A stretch of 55,112 nt of DNA from the NCBI GenBank assembly GCA_035604635.1, contig DATNIC010000022.1, positions 1-55,112 of the forward strand, given 5' to 3'. Both the position numbers and the translations under genes were made by a program. Origin of the DNA: DATNIC01 sp035604635 (lineage in GTDB: Bacteria > Vulcanimicrobiota > Vulcanimicrobiia > Vulcanimicrobiales > Vulcanimicrobiaceae). Within the stretch, counting starts at the first letter, position 1; each line of letters begins with the position of its first letter. Shown piece by piece: positions 32,718 through 40,855 of the stretch. The notes beneath the pieces are model-generated. The model saw only the letters and a program-made list of their open reading frames with translations. It was not told the origin of the DNA and made no database searches.

Positions 32718-33704
32718 TCAGAACCTCCTCTTCCCCGGGACTCCGTCGTTGACGAGAGCGTCGGCGAGGTCGTTGAGCTTCGACCGGGCCGGCGTGCTTC
32801 CCAGGGGAGCGAGCGAAATCTTCGCCCGCTCGATAAACGTCACTATCGAGGCCTCGGTTTTTTCGAACCCACCCCGCGCCCCGATCCGTTCGACGAGCCC
32901 CGCAATCCGCTCGCGGCTCTCGTCGTCCTCGTCGTAAAAACGTTCGACGTCGGCCCGAAATTCACTATCCGCCCCGTCAAGTGCCGAAATGAGCGGCAGC
33001 GTCACCTTGCGCTCGCGAAGGTCGTTCCCGACCGGCTTGCCCAGGGTGGCTTCGTCGGCGACCATGTCGAGCAGATCGTCGCGCATCTGAAACGCGATGC
33101 CGTAGTGTAAGCCGAAATCACGCAAAGCCTTGACGCGCAGCGGCGAGCCTTCGCCCATAATTGCGCCGCACTCGGCGGAGGCCGCAAAGAGCGCCGCAGT
33201 TTTCTTGACGATGATGTCGATGTACTCCGCGACACCCAAGTCGAGGTTGCCCAGCGCCCCCAGCTGCAGCACCTCGCCGTCGGTGATGTCCGCAAGCGTC
33301 GAACTGAGGATGTGCGGGATCGGATGCGGAAAGCCGGCCGTCACGTTCTTGAAGATCCATGCGAAGAGGTAGTCACCGGCGAGCACGCTGATCCGATTGC
33401 CGAAGTCGACCGCCGTCGCGTTGACCCCGCGCCGCGTCGCAGCGTTGTCGACCACGTCGTCGTGGATCAGCGTCGCGACGTGGATGAGCTCCATGTAGGA
33501 CGCCAGCGGCAAGTGCTCGGCCGGATCTGCACCCATTGCTTCAGCGGCGAGCAGCGTGATGCGCGGACGCAAACGCTTGCCGCCGGCGGCGAGCATGCGG
33601 TGGACCGCTTCGGTGATGAGCGGATTGTCGGTGGCGAACGAGGTGCGGAAAAACTCTTCGATGAGCGCCCGCAGATCGTGATCGCCCGAGGCCGGCTCTA
33701 TCAC
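32718..33704 (-). CDS. Polyprenyl diphosphate synthase (long-chain, quinone side chain)
   Basis: A 328-residue trans-prenyltransferase. The two aspartate-rich motifs are D82-D83-x-x-D86 in LIHDDVVDN and RDDLLDMVAD near residue 210, and GGKRLRP lies at residues 41-47. The GTG at 33704 overlaps the ubiE stop as GTGA, which sets the start; reading further upstream stays inside ubiE. Adjacent ubiE/menG indicates synthesis of the menaquinone side chain (heptaprenyl or similar). Chain length cannot be read with confidence. Confidence 0.92.
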   Translation of the reverse strand: MIEPASGDHDLRALIEEFFRTSFATDNPLITEAVHRMLAAGGKRLRPRITLLAAEAMGADPAEHLPLASYMELIHVATLIHDDVVDNAATRRGVNATAVDFGNRISVLAGDYLFAWIFKNVTAGFPHPIPHILSSTLADITDGEVLQLGALGNLDLGVAEYIDIIVKKTAALFAASAECGAIMGEGSPLRVKALRDFGLHYGIAFQMRDDLLDMVADEATLGKPVGNDLRERKVTLPLISALDGADSEFRADVERFYDEDDESRERIAGLVERIGARGGFEKTEASIVTFIERAKISLAPLGSTPARSKLNDLADALVNDGVPGKRRF

Positions 33705-34414
33705 GCCGGTTTTGCCCCGATATGGAGGGCGATCGCGCCCATGCCGAGGCGCACGTAGCGAACGTCGGCGAAGCCGGCGTCGCGAAAGCGTAGCGCGAGC
33801 GCGTCGGCGTCGGGGTAGTTCGTCAAGGATTGCGGAAGATAACGGTACGCGCTCTTCGATCCGCCGACGGCGCCACCGATCAACGGGACGAGCGTATAGA
33901 AGTAGGCCTCGAACAGCGCTCGAGTCAGCAGGTTCGGCGCCCTCGAGACATCGAGGTTGACGAATCGCGCACCGGGCCGCAAGACGCGCAACGTCTCGCA
34001 TAACGTCCCTGCGATGTCGACGACGTTGCGCATCGAGAATCCCATCGTCGCGCCGTCGAATGCGTCGTCCCCGAACGGCAGCGCCATCACGTCGCCGCAC
34101 ACGAACTCCGCGCGATTTTCCGGATCTTCGCGCCGAGCCCGCTCGCGCGCGCCCGCGAGCATCGGCTCGCAGAAGTCGACGGCCGCCACCGAGGCGGTGC
34201 GATCGCTGCGCAAGACGTGGAACGCGAGATCGCCCGTCCCGCAGCACAGGTCGAGGATCCGGCCTCCGCGCGGGGCTTGCATCTCCCGGACGGCGCGCCG
34301 GCGCCACGCCTCATCGACCCCGGCGGTGAGGACGCGGTTGGCCGTATCGTAACGCGGCGCGATCGCGGCAAACATGTCGCGCACGTACACGGCCTTCTCG
34401 GACTTGGGGAGCAT
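33701..34414 (-). CDS. ubiE: Demethylmenaquinone/ubiquinone methyltransferase (UbiE/MenG)
   Basis: A 237-residue SAM methyltransferase with motif I ILDLCCGTGDLAF and the UbiE signatures YDTANRVLTAGVDEAWRR near the N-terminus and GFSMRNVVD. It catalyses the last ring methylation of menaquinone. The ATG at 34414 is preferred, as the protein then starts like its homologues and GGAAGG lies upstream. A small palindrome (CCGCC-CGCA-GGCGG, 34428-34441) abuts this ribosome-binding site. It is the first gene of the leftward respiratory operon, divergent from the PLD-like gene. Confidence 0.92.
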   Translation of the reverse strand: MLPKSEKAVYVRDMFAAIAPRYDTANRVLTAGVDEAWRRRAVREMQAPRGGRILDLCCGTGDLAFHVLRSDRTASVAAVDFCEPMLAGARERARREDPENRAEFVCGDVMALPFGDDAFDGATMGFSMRNVVDIAGTLCETLRVLRPGARFVNLDVSRAPNLLTRALFEAYFYTLVPLIGGAVGGSKSAYRYLPQSLTNYPDADALALRFRDAGFADVRYVRLGMGAIALHIGAKPA

Positions 34415-34483
34415 GGGGAATCGCCTTCCGCCTGCGGGCGGATGCACCCTAGTTGATTGGGTGAGGCCGCGTGAACGCTCAGC

Positions 34484-35320
34484 ATGACGGCAGTGCGCAT
34501 ATCCGGGACCGACGAGCTCTTTGCGGCGATCGGCAGCGCTCGTTCGATATCCCTCTCTTCCTATATCCTGCACCCTGGACGCTTGGTGGAGGCGCTCGAG
34601 GCAGCCGGCGATCGAGGCGCCGACGTCAGCGTCCGGCTCGAGGCCGCGCCCCTCGATCCGAGCGGCTCACTCGCGGCGACCAACCTGAAGGTCGCAGAGG
34701 AGCTGCGCGCGCACCACGTCGCGGCCGAGCTGACCCAGACCCATCTCAAGGCTGCCGTCATCGACGGAGAGACGTTCCTGGACGATCGCAATTGGGCCGA
34801 ACATGGACCAAGTACGCTGATCGCCGATTCCGAACCCGACGACGTCGGCGTCGTTCGCGCCGGCATCGAAGGCAAAGTTGCCTCCGATCCGCATCTTTGG
34901 ACGCGGAAGGGCGATGCGCTCAACGCGGAAGCGCAGCTGCTGCTAGACGCGGGAAGCGAACGCATCGAGGTCGAGAGTGAATCATTCGGGTTCGGGGCCG
35001 TCGAGCAGGCGCTCGCGGCGAAAGCGCGTGATGGGGACGACGTTCGTTTGCTCGTCGGTGCCCGTGACGCAACGAACCCGCGCGAGGCGTCCGCGCTGAA
35101 GCGGCTCGCCGCGGCCGGCGTCCACATTCGTGTCGCGCCGTTCGCCGAGAAGATCGCCGTCGCCGGGCAACAAGCGTGGGTCGGATCGGCGAACGCGGGC
35201 ATCTTTCCGTCCGATATGGTCGACTGGGGGATGCGCACGCAAATCCCGGCACTCGTCGATGCGCTGCGCGCGCGTTTCGAGGACAATTGGAGCTCGCCTA
35301 AAGCGCACCCGTTAGAGTGA
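34484..35320 (+). CDS. PLD-like protein with one intact and one degenerate HKD motif
   Basis: A 278-residue protein with no signal peptide. It contains H87-L-K89-xxxx-D94, a good HKD motif. The second repeat reads A221-E-K223-xxxx-G228 followed by the usual WVGSANAG, so both the catalytic His and Asp appear lost. Phospholipase D enzymes need two HKD motifs, so this may be inactive, dimerise to build a site, or act as a binding protein. It is divergent from ubiE by 69 bases, and its end overlaps tatD by 9 bases. No functional partner is evident. Confidence 0.7.
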   Translation: MTAVRISGTDELFAAIGSARSISLSSYILHPGRLVEALEAAGDRGADVSVRLEAAPLDPSGSLAATNLKVAEELRAHHVAAELTQTHLKAAVIDGETFLDDRNWAEHGPSTLIADSEPDDVGVVRAGIEGKVASDPHLWTRKGDALNAEAQLLLDAGSERIEVESESFGFGAVEQALAAKARDGDDVRLLVGARDATNPREASALKRLAAAGVHIRVAPFAEKIAVAGQQAWVGSANAGIFPSDMVDWGMRTQIPALVDALRARFEDNWSSPKAHPLE

Positions 35321-36079
35321 AAACAAGGCGTTCGCGTTTGCATCGGTCATTGCGACGACGTCGCCGATCGACACCTCGAGGACCGTTGCCAGATACTTTG
35401 CGGTCTCGATGACGTATGCCGGCTCGTTGCGAGCCCCGCGGTGTGGGACCGGTGCAAGATACGGACAGTCCGTCTCGAGGACGAGGTTCGCGAGCCCGAC
35501 GGCTCGGACGGCGTCCCGCAGGGGTTGCGCGGATTTAAACGTCACGACGCCGCCGATCCCCAAACGCAACCCGAACTCGCCCGTCAGGATGCGCGCCTGC
35601 TCGGCGTCTCCGGTAAAGCAGTGCACGACGCCCGGCACCTCGCTTGCCCTGCCGTTGCGCAAGATCGGGAGAAAGTCGTCGAACGCTTCTCGCTGATGAT
35701 AGATGATGGGAAAGGCCCGTTCGCGCGCGTAGGCAAGCTGCTGCTCGAGCGCTCGCCGCTGATCGGCGGGGGGACTGTGCATGTAGTGGTAGTCAAGCCC
35801 CGTCTCCCCGATCGCGACCGGCCGCTTCTCACCGTTCTTTAAGACTTCGTCGAAGGCGCTCGCAATGTCGGCCGGCGCATCCTTTGCCTCGTGAGGATGG
35901 ATTCCAAGTGAGGCAGCCAAACCGAATAGGGACGCGATCGCGAGTGCCCGCCGGCTGTCGCCCAAATCAGTTCCGACCGTGATTATCTTCGAAATGCCGG
36001 CGCTCATCGCACGAGCCAGTACCGCTTCGCGATCGAGGTCGAACGCGGGGTCATGGACATGAGTGTGCGTGTCGATCAT
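35312..36079 (-). CDS. tatD: TatD-family metal-dependent deoxyribonuclease
   Basis: A 255-residue TIM-barrel hydrolase. It begins with MIDTHTHVHDP, whose HxH binds metal. Other ligands are in AIGETGLDYH, in YHQREAF (second-shell His), in HCFTG and in LETDCPYLAP. The family acts as a 3'-5' DNase/RNase or D-aminoacyl-type hydrolase. It stands alone between convergent and divergent neighbours. Despite the name it is not part of the tat operon about 2.9 kb away. Confidence 0.92.
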   Translation of the reverse strand: MIDTHTHVHDPAFDLDREAVLARAMSAGISKIITVGTDLGDSRRALAIASLFGLAASLGIHPHEAKDAPADIASAFDEVLKNGEKRPVAIGETGLDYHYMHSPPADQRRALEQQLAYARERAFPIIYHQREAFDDFLPILRNGRASEVPGVVHCFTGDAEQARILTGEFGLRLGIGGVVTFKSAQPLRDAVRAVGLANLVLETDCPYLAPVPHRGARNEPAYVIETAKYLATVLEVSIGDVVAMTDANANALFSL

Positions 36080-36123
36080 CGGAGTATCGAAGCTATCGCG
36101 AGCGTGAAGGTCCCTCTGATTTC

Positions 36124-37086
36124 ATGATCACTCGGCCGGAAAGCCCACCTCGTCGGCGCACTGTTTTCGAGATTGCAATCGCTGTCTCGATCGCGGTCCA
36201 TTTGCTGTTCGGCGGCGTGTTCTTCCCGCTTTCACGGTTACTGAAGGCGCCCGAGCCTCGCGCGACCGAGCAGCCGCTGGTCGCCCTCTCGGACGTCGTG
36301 ACGATCGAGAAGCGCAAGACGGTTCCCCAGCCGCACCCGATCGCGCAGCCGAAGCCGCAGACGGCGCAAAAACCATCCGTCGTCCTCACGCAGAAGAGGC
36401 CGGAATTGCCCAAGCCGCCGCAACCGGTCGAGCATCCGAAGAAGAACGTCGCGCCGCCTGCCAAGCGCACCGAACGCAAAGAGCTCGCGGCGCCGAAGGC
36501 GGCGCGGCAGCTCGTCGAGGCCGACAACGGAAAGCCCCGTGAGGGGACGACGCAGGGGACCGACGGCAAGACCGACGTAGCGCTTGCCCCCCTGCAGCCC
36601 AAAGCGCCCTCGACGCACCAGGGCCCCTATACGGATCAACAACTTGCTGCGCTGCAGAAGCAGTTCGCGCAAACGATCGCACAGGCGCGCACGCGGTCGA
36701 ATCCGCTCAGCGTCCCGAGCGAGCCGCCCGCGGGGCAGAGGCCGTACAAGCTCCAGATGCGCGGCATTTACGCATACTTGCGCAACGGCGAAGGGACGAT
36801 CACCCCGACCCGGGAGTGGAATCAGGACGGCTTCAACTATTTCTACATGAATTACGAGACCGTCTACTCGGATGGCGCATTCGAAACAGGCAGTATCCCA
36901 TGGCCGGCGCGCTGGCCGGCGAACACGGTCGCCGACATCATGCGGCCCGGCTGGCACGGTCCGATGCCGTGCCCCGCGCCGGGATACTCGTTCCCGAGTC
37001 TGGCAGATTGGAAGAATCTCAAGCCGGCGTTGCAGGCAGCGTTGCACCTGTGCCGCCCGGATCTCTATCCAGAACCGGCGAGCTAG
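36124..37086 (+). CDS. TonB-like membrane-anchored, proline-rich protein
   Basis: A 320-residue protein with a cytosolic N-terminus, one transmembrane helix (about residues 14-36), then a long Pro/Lys/Gln-rich segment (about 50-125) and a hydrophilic linker. The C-terminal 110 residues contain aromatic-rich segments (YKLQMRGIYAYLRNGEG, WNQDGFNYFYMNYETVY) and two cysteines, which I do not recognise as the classical TonB fold. No ExbB, ExbD or receptor gene lies nearby. It may be a periplasm-spanning structural protein; the function is unknown. Confidence 0.65.
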   Translation: MITRPESPPRRRTVFEIAIAVSIAVHLLFGGVFFPLSRLLKAPEPRATEQPLVALSDVVTIEKRKTVPQPHPIAQPKPQTAQKPSVVLTQKRPELPKPPQPVEHPKKNVAPPAKRTERKELAAPKAARQLVEADNGKPREGTTQGTDGKTDVALAPLQPKAPSTHQGPYTDQQLAALQKQFAQTIAQARTRSNPLSVPSEPPAGQRPYKLQMRGIYAYLRNGEGTITPTREWNQDGFNYFYMNYETVYSDGAFETGSIPWPARWPANTVADIMRPGWHGPMPCPAPGYSFPSLADWKNLKPALQAALHLCRPDLYPEPAS

Positions 37087-37090
37087 CTTT

Positions 37091-38608
37091 CTACGCGGGC
37101 TGCGGCTCCAAGCGCGGGAACAGCGGCTCGCCGCTGGTCGCCTGCGTTCCCGCTGCGAGTCCACCCCAGACGATCTCTTCGGACCATCGGCCTGCAGGCT
37201 CGCCCTCGAGTCCGAGCTGGCGCCACATCTCCGTCGCCTTTTCGGGCATGAACGGATGCAACAACAGCGCGAGCCAGCGAAGTCCCTCGCAGAGCACGTA
37301 GAGTAGCGCGTCCAGCTCAACGTCGCGGCCTTGCTTGTGGAGCTCCCACGGTTTCTTTTCGTCGATCTCGCGATTGAGCGTCGCAACGAGTTCCCAAATC
37401 GCTTCGAGCGCTTCGCGGAAATGCAGCGTCTCGGCGAGCGCCTGGACCCGCTCGCCTAAGTCGCTGAAGCGCTCGCCGATCGGCGATTCGAGCGCCTGCG
37501 GGACCAAACCATTGCGATAACGTTCGAGCATCGCGAGCGACCGTCTGAGCAAATTCCCTAAGTCGTTGCCGAGATCGCCCGTGTATCGCTGGCGGAGTTT
37601 TTCGTACGAGATGCTGAAATCCGTCCCGAACGGCGCTTCGCGCAAGAGGAAATAGCGCACCGTGTCGGCGCCGAACTCGCCGCCCATTTCGTAGGGATCC
37701 ATCACGTTGCCGAGGCTCTTGCTCATCTTCTCGCCCTCGGCGAGGATCCAGCCGTGCGCGAAGACGCGTTGCGGCAACTCGAGCCCGAGCGCCCACAGGA
37801 TCGCGGGCCAAATGATCGTGTGAAAGCGCGCGATTTCCTTTCCGATGAGATGGACGGCAGCCGGCCAAAGCGCTTTGAACTGCTCGGTCTGATGCTCCCA
37901 GCCGATCGCGGTGATGTAGTTGAGCAGCGCGTCGAACCACACGTAGATCACGCCACCCTCCGGGATTGCGACGCCCCAATCAAAGTTGGACCGCGAGATC
38001 GAGAGATCGTCAAGCGGCTCTTCGAGCATTGCCATCATCTCGTTGTACGAGCGCTGCGGGCGTAGCCACTCGGGATGTGCACGAAAGTGCTCGACCAAGC
38101 GGCTTTGGTATTTGGATAGCCTGAAGAACCACGAATCTTCAGAGAGCCATTGGACGGGACGGCGGCATTCGGGATTCGGACAGCGTCCGTCGACGAGTTT
38201 GCTCTCGGGCCAGAACGTCTCGTCGTTCGTGCAGTACCAGCCTTCGTATTTCCCCAAGTAAACGTCGCCGCTCTTGCGCAGTTGCTCGAAGACCTTGACG
38301 ACCGCGGTCTTGTGACGCGGTTCGGTGGTGCGGATGAAGTCATCGTAGCGGACGTTGAAGGCCGGACCGAGTTCCTTCCACCTCGCGACGCGCGAATCGG
38401 TGAACGCCTGCGCGGACATTCCGGCGCGCTCCGCAGCCTCTGCGACTTTTTGACCGTGCTCGTCGGTCCCGGTCAGCAGGAACGCCGGACCCTTCGTGCG
38501 GGCAACGCGGACCAGCACGTCGGCCGCGATCGTCGTGTAGGCGTGGCCGATGTGCGGGTTGCCGTTGATGTAATAGATCGGCGTCGTGACGTAGTAGGCG
38601 CGTTCCAT
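37091..38608 (-). CDS. metG: Methionyl-tRNA synthetase
   Basis: A 505-residue class I synthetase that charges tRNA-Met. The HIGH signature is H19-IGH, and the KMSKS loop is EKMSKSLGN near residue 300. The zinc insertion (GWYCTNDETFWPESKLVDGRCPNPEC in part) resembles the single-knuckle type. It ends after the anticodon-binding helical domain and lacks the C-terminal EMAP-like tRNA-binding domain found in longer forms. The stop is 4 bases from the convergent TonB-like gene. rsmI is immediately upstream on the same strand. Confidence 0.95.
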   Translation of the reverse strand: MERAYYVTTPIYYINGNPHIGHAYTTIAADVLVRVARTKGPAFLLTGTDEHGQKVAEAAERAGMSAQAFTDSRVARWKELGPAFNVRYDDFIRTTEPRHKTAVVKVFEQLRKSGDVYLGKYEGWYCTNDETFWPESKLVDGRCPNPECRRPVQWLSEDSWFFRLSKYQSRLVEHFRAHPEWLRPQRSYNEMMAMLEEPLDDLSISRSNFDWGVAIPEGGVIYVWFDALLNYITAIGWEHQTEQFKALWPAAVHLIGKEIARFHTIIWPAILWALGLELPQRVFAHGWILAEGEKMSKSLGNVMDPYEMGGEFGADTVRYFLLREAPFGTDFSISYEKLRQRYTGDLGNDLGNLLRRSLAMLERYRNGLVPQALESPIGERFSDLGERVQALAETLHFREALEAIWELVATLNREIDEKKPWELHKQGRDVELDALLYVLCEGLRWLALLLHPFMPEKATEMWRQLGLEGEPAGRWSEEIVWGGLAAGTQATSGEPLFPRLEPQPA

Positions 38609-38622
38609 GGGAACCGATCCGT

Positions 38623-39471
38623 TCAGGAAGGCTGGCCGCCGCTCCCGCTCTCGCGCTTGCGCGCGCTGATCAGCGCGTAGAGATGGCGGCGTTCACCGGC
38701 GCCGCTCTCCGCAAGCCGCTTCGCGATCGCGGAGACGCTCTCGCCGGCCGCAAGCGACGCGTCGATCGCGCGCTCGAGATCGATCGTGCTCGCGTCTGCA
38801 ATCGGCTGGTCCGTCCCCTCGATCACGAACGCGATCTCACCACGCGCCGGGTCGGACAACGCCGCGCGCAGCTGCGCAGGTGTCCCGAGGATCTGTTGCT
38901 CGTGGATCTTCGAGAGCTCCCGTACCAAGAAGATGCGCCTGCCGGGAGCGAGCCGTTCGAGCTCCGCGAGCGTCTTATGAATACGATGCGGCGCTTCGTA
39001 CCACACGCCGGCTGCGGGAGAGGTGAGCGCCCGCGCAAACGCGGCCCGGCGTTCCCCGGCCGTCCGAGGCGGAAAGCCTTCGAAGGTGAAGCGCCGCAGC
39101 GAAAAGCCCGAGAGCACGGCCGCGCAGACGAACGCCGCGGCGCCCGGGAGCACCTCGATGCCGATCCCTGCTGCGCGCGCCGCAGCGATCAGCTCGTTTC
39201 CCGGGTCGGAGATCCCGGGCGTACCGGCGTCGGTTACGACCGCCACGGGTTCGGTCGCGGCCCGTCCCAAGATTGCGGCGGTCGTCGAGCGCGCATTGTG
39301 CTCGTGATAGGTCCAAATCTCTTTGCCCGCGATCTCGTAGGCCGAGAGCAGCCGGCGTGCGACGCGTGAGTCCTCGGCTACGATCAACGTTGCATCGCGC
39401 AGCGCGTCGAGGCTGCGCAGCGTGATGTCGCGCAGGTTGCCCAGCGGCGTCGGCACGAAGGTCAAGGCCAT
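38623..39471 (-). CDS. rsmI: 16S rRNA C1402 2'-O-methyltransferase
   Basis: A 282-residue tetrapyrrole-methylase-fold enzyme. MALTFVPTPLGNLRDITLRSL and TDAGTPGISDPG are diagnostic, as is the EAPHRI motif. It methylates the ribose of C1402 in the decoding centre. The ATG at 39471 is preferred because family members begin just before VPTPLGNL. It lies 14 bases upstream of metG and is co-transcribed. Its start codon overlaps the start codon of the divergent gene, so its promoter must lie inside that gene. Confidence 0.93.
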   Translation of the reverse strand: MALTFVPTPLGNLRDITLRSLDALRDATLIVAEDSRVARRLLSAYEIAGKEIWTYHEHNARSTTAAILGRAATEPVAVVTDAGTPGISDPGNELIAAARAAGIGIEVLPGAAAFVCAAVLSGFSLRRFTFEGFPPRTAGERRAAFARALTSPAAGVWYEAPHRIHKTLAELERLAPGRRIFLVRELSKIHEQQILGTPAQLRAALSDPARGEIAFVIEGTDQPIADASTIDLERAIDASLAAGESVSAIAKRLAESGAGERRHLYALISARKRESGSGGQPS

Positions 39472-40717
39472 GATGACAGGTTCGCCGCGGACGGCGACGT
39501 TCGCTCGCGTCATCGAGTTGCGCGGGCATATCATCGACAGCGGGATTTTTAGCCGGGTCCTCGGCGTCCTGACCGACGACGAGCGGGCTCGCTATACGAT
39601 CGACGAATTTCACGTCGGGACGCAAAAGGACGAGCCGAGCTACGCACGGCTCACCGTCGAGGGCCAAGACGCGGCGCATCTGGAGGACTTGCTCGACAAG
39701 CTCCGCGAGCTCGGCGCGGCGGTCGTAGCAGATGTCGATGCCTCGCTCGAGCGCGCCCCGCGCGATGGGGTCCTTCCCGAAGACTTCTACGCGACGACCA
39801 ACCTCGAGACCGAGGTGCGCATCGACGGCGCATGGCGCCCGGTCGCGCTCCCCGAGATGGACTGCGGGATCGCCGTGGCGGGGACGAGCGCGCGGACCGT
39901 CGCGCCCTCCGACGTTCAAGCGGGCGAGATGATCGTCGTCGGCCACGCCGGAATCCGCGTCCATCCGCAAGAGCGTCCGCGCCGCAAAGCGCTCTTCGAG
40001 TTCATGTCGAGCCAAGTCTCGAGCGAAAAGCCGAAAGAGTCGCTCATCGGCGAAGTCGCGCGTGAGCTGCTGGCGCAGCATGCCGCCGGCAAGAAGATCC
40101 TCGTCGTCGGTGGTCCGGCGATCGTCCACACCGGCGCGGGCCACTATCTTGCGCAGTTGATCCGAGAGGGTATAGTCGACGCGCTCTTTGCCGGCAATGC
40201 GCTGGCCGTGCACGACATCGAGTCGCAGTTCTTCGGGACCTCGCTCGGGGTGAATTTGAAGGACGCGTTTCCCGTTGACGAGGGACACGTCCATCACTTG
40301 CGCGCCGTGAACCGGATCCGTGCGCTCGGTGGCATCCAGCCGGCGATCGACGCGGGGGTCCTGCGCGGCGGGATCATGTACGAAGCATATAAGCGGAAGA
40401 TCCCCGTCGTGCTCGCCGGTTCGATTCGCGATGACGGCCCGCTCCCCGACGTCATCACCGACGTCGTCGAGGCGCAGCGCGCGATGCGCGCTCACGTCCC
40501 GCAGATCGGGATGGCGATCATGATCTCGACGTTGCTGCATTCGGTCGCGGTCGGCAACTTGCTCCCCGCCTCCGTGAAGACGATCTGCGTCGACATCAAC
40601 CCTGCGAGCGTCACCAAGCTAACCGACCGCGGCTCGCATCAATCGGTCGGCTTGGTGATGGATGCGGCCTCGTTCCTGCGCGAACTCGCGGAGCAAGCCG
40701 TGGCGTTGCTGGGCTAA
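39470..40717 (+). CDS. LOR/SDH-domain (TIGR00300) protein, archaeal-type ornithine cyclodeaminase family
   Basis: A 415-residue protein starting with ELRGHIIDSGIFSRVL, typical of the TIGR00300 family. An N-terminal ferredoxin-like part is followed by an NAD-binding region (ILVVGGPAIVHTGAGHYLAQLI, DALFAGNALAVHDIE). Characterised relatives include archaeal ornithine cyclodeaminase and the C-terminal half of the cyanobacterial arginine-handling protein AgrE/ArgZ, which form proline from ornithine. An arginase gene at 10488 could supply ornithine. The start (ATG at 39470, or the next ATG at 39473) coincides with the divergent rsmI start. Confidence 0.8.
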   Translation: MMTGSPRTATFARVIELRGHIIDSGIFSRVLGVLTDDERARYTIDEFHVGTQKDEPSYARLTVEGQDAAHLEDLLDKLRELGAAVVADVDASLERAPRDGVLPEDFYATTNLETEVRIDGAWRPVALPEMDCGIAVAGTSARTVAPSDVQAGEMIVVGHAGIRVHPQERPRRKALFEFMSSQVSSEKPKESLIGEVARELLAQHAAGKKILVVGGPAIVHTGAGHYLAQLIREGIVDALFAGNALAVHDIESQFFGTSLGVNLKDAFPVDEGHVHHLRAVNRIRALGGIQPAIDAGVLRGGIMYEAYKRKIPVVLAGSIRDDGPLPDVITDVVEAQRAMRAHVPQIGMAIMISTLLHSVAVGNLLPASVKTICVDINPASVTKLTDRGSHQSVGLVMDAASFLRELAEQAVALLG

Positions 40718-40802
40718 CCGGTCGGCGCTCGCGCGCGCCGGGCCCGGGAGTAGGAACATCGCTGCCCCTCTGGGAACCGAGTGCGACGCAAGCCTCTTCA
40801 TT

Positions 40803-40824
40803 TAATGTCGTGGTAATGTCGTGG
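40803..40824 (+). repeat. Perfect 11-bp tandem repeat upstream of the DHH gene
   Basis: TAATGTCGTGG occurs twice head to tail, 32 bases before the DHH gene start, in a 138-base intergenic space. The one-turn periodicity would suit binding of a regulator to one DNA face, but chance duplication cannot be excluded. Confidence 0.45.
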
Positions 40825-40855
40825 CGGCGCTGCCGCTCACCTGTGGAGCAGAAGA

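Noticed and set aside
33705..34307. Extension of the polyprenyl synthase frame into ubiE
   Set aside because: The extension is an arginine-rich shadow of ubiE; the GTG at 33704 forms a GTGA junction and starts at the homologous N-terminus.
34428..34490. ATGCTGA plus a CCGCC/GGCGG palindrome in the ubiE leader, considered as a third copy of the intercistronic element
   Set aside because: Only a 7-base word is shared, module order and flanks differ, and the CTGGGCCGGAGCGCCTTA module is absent.
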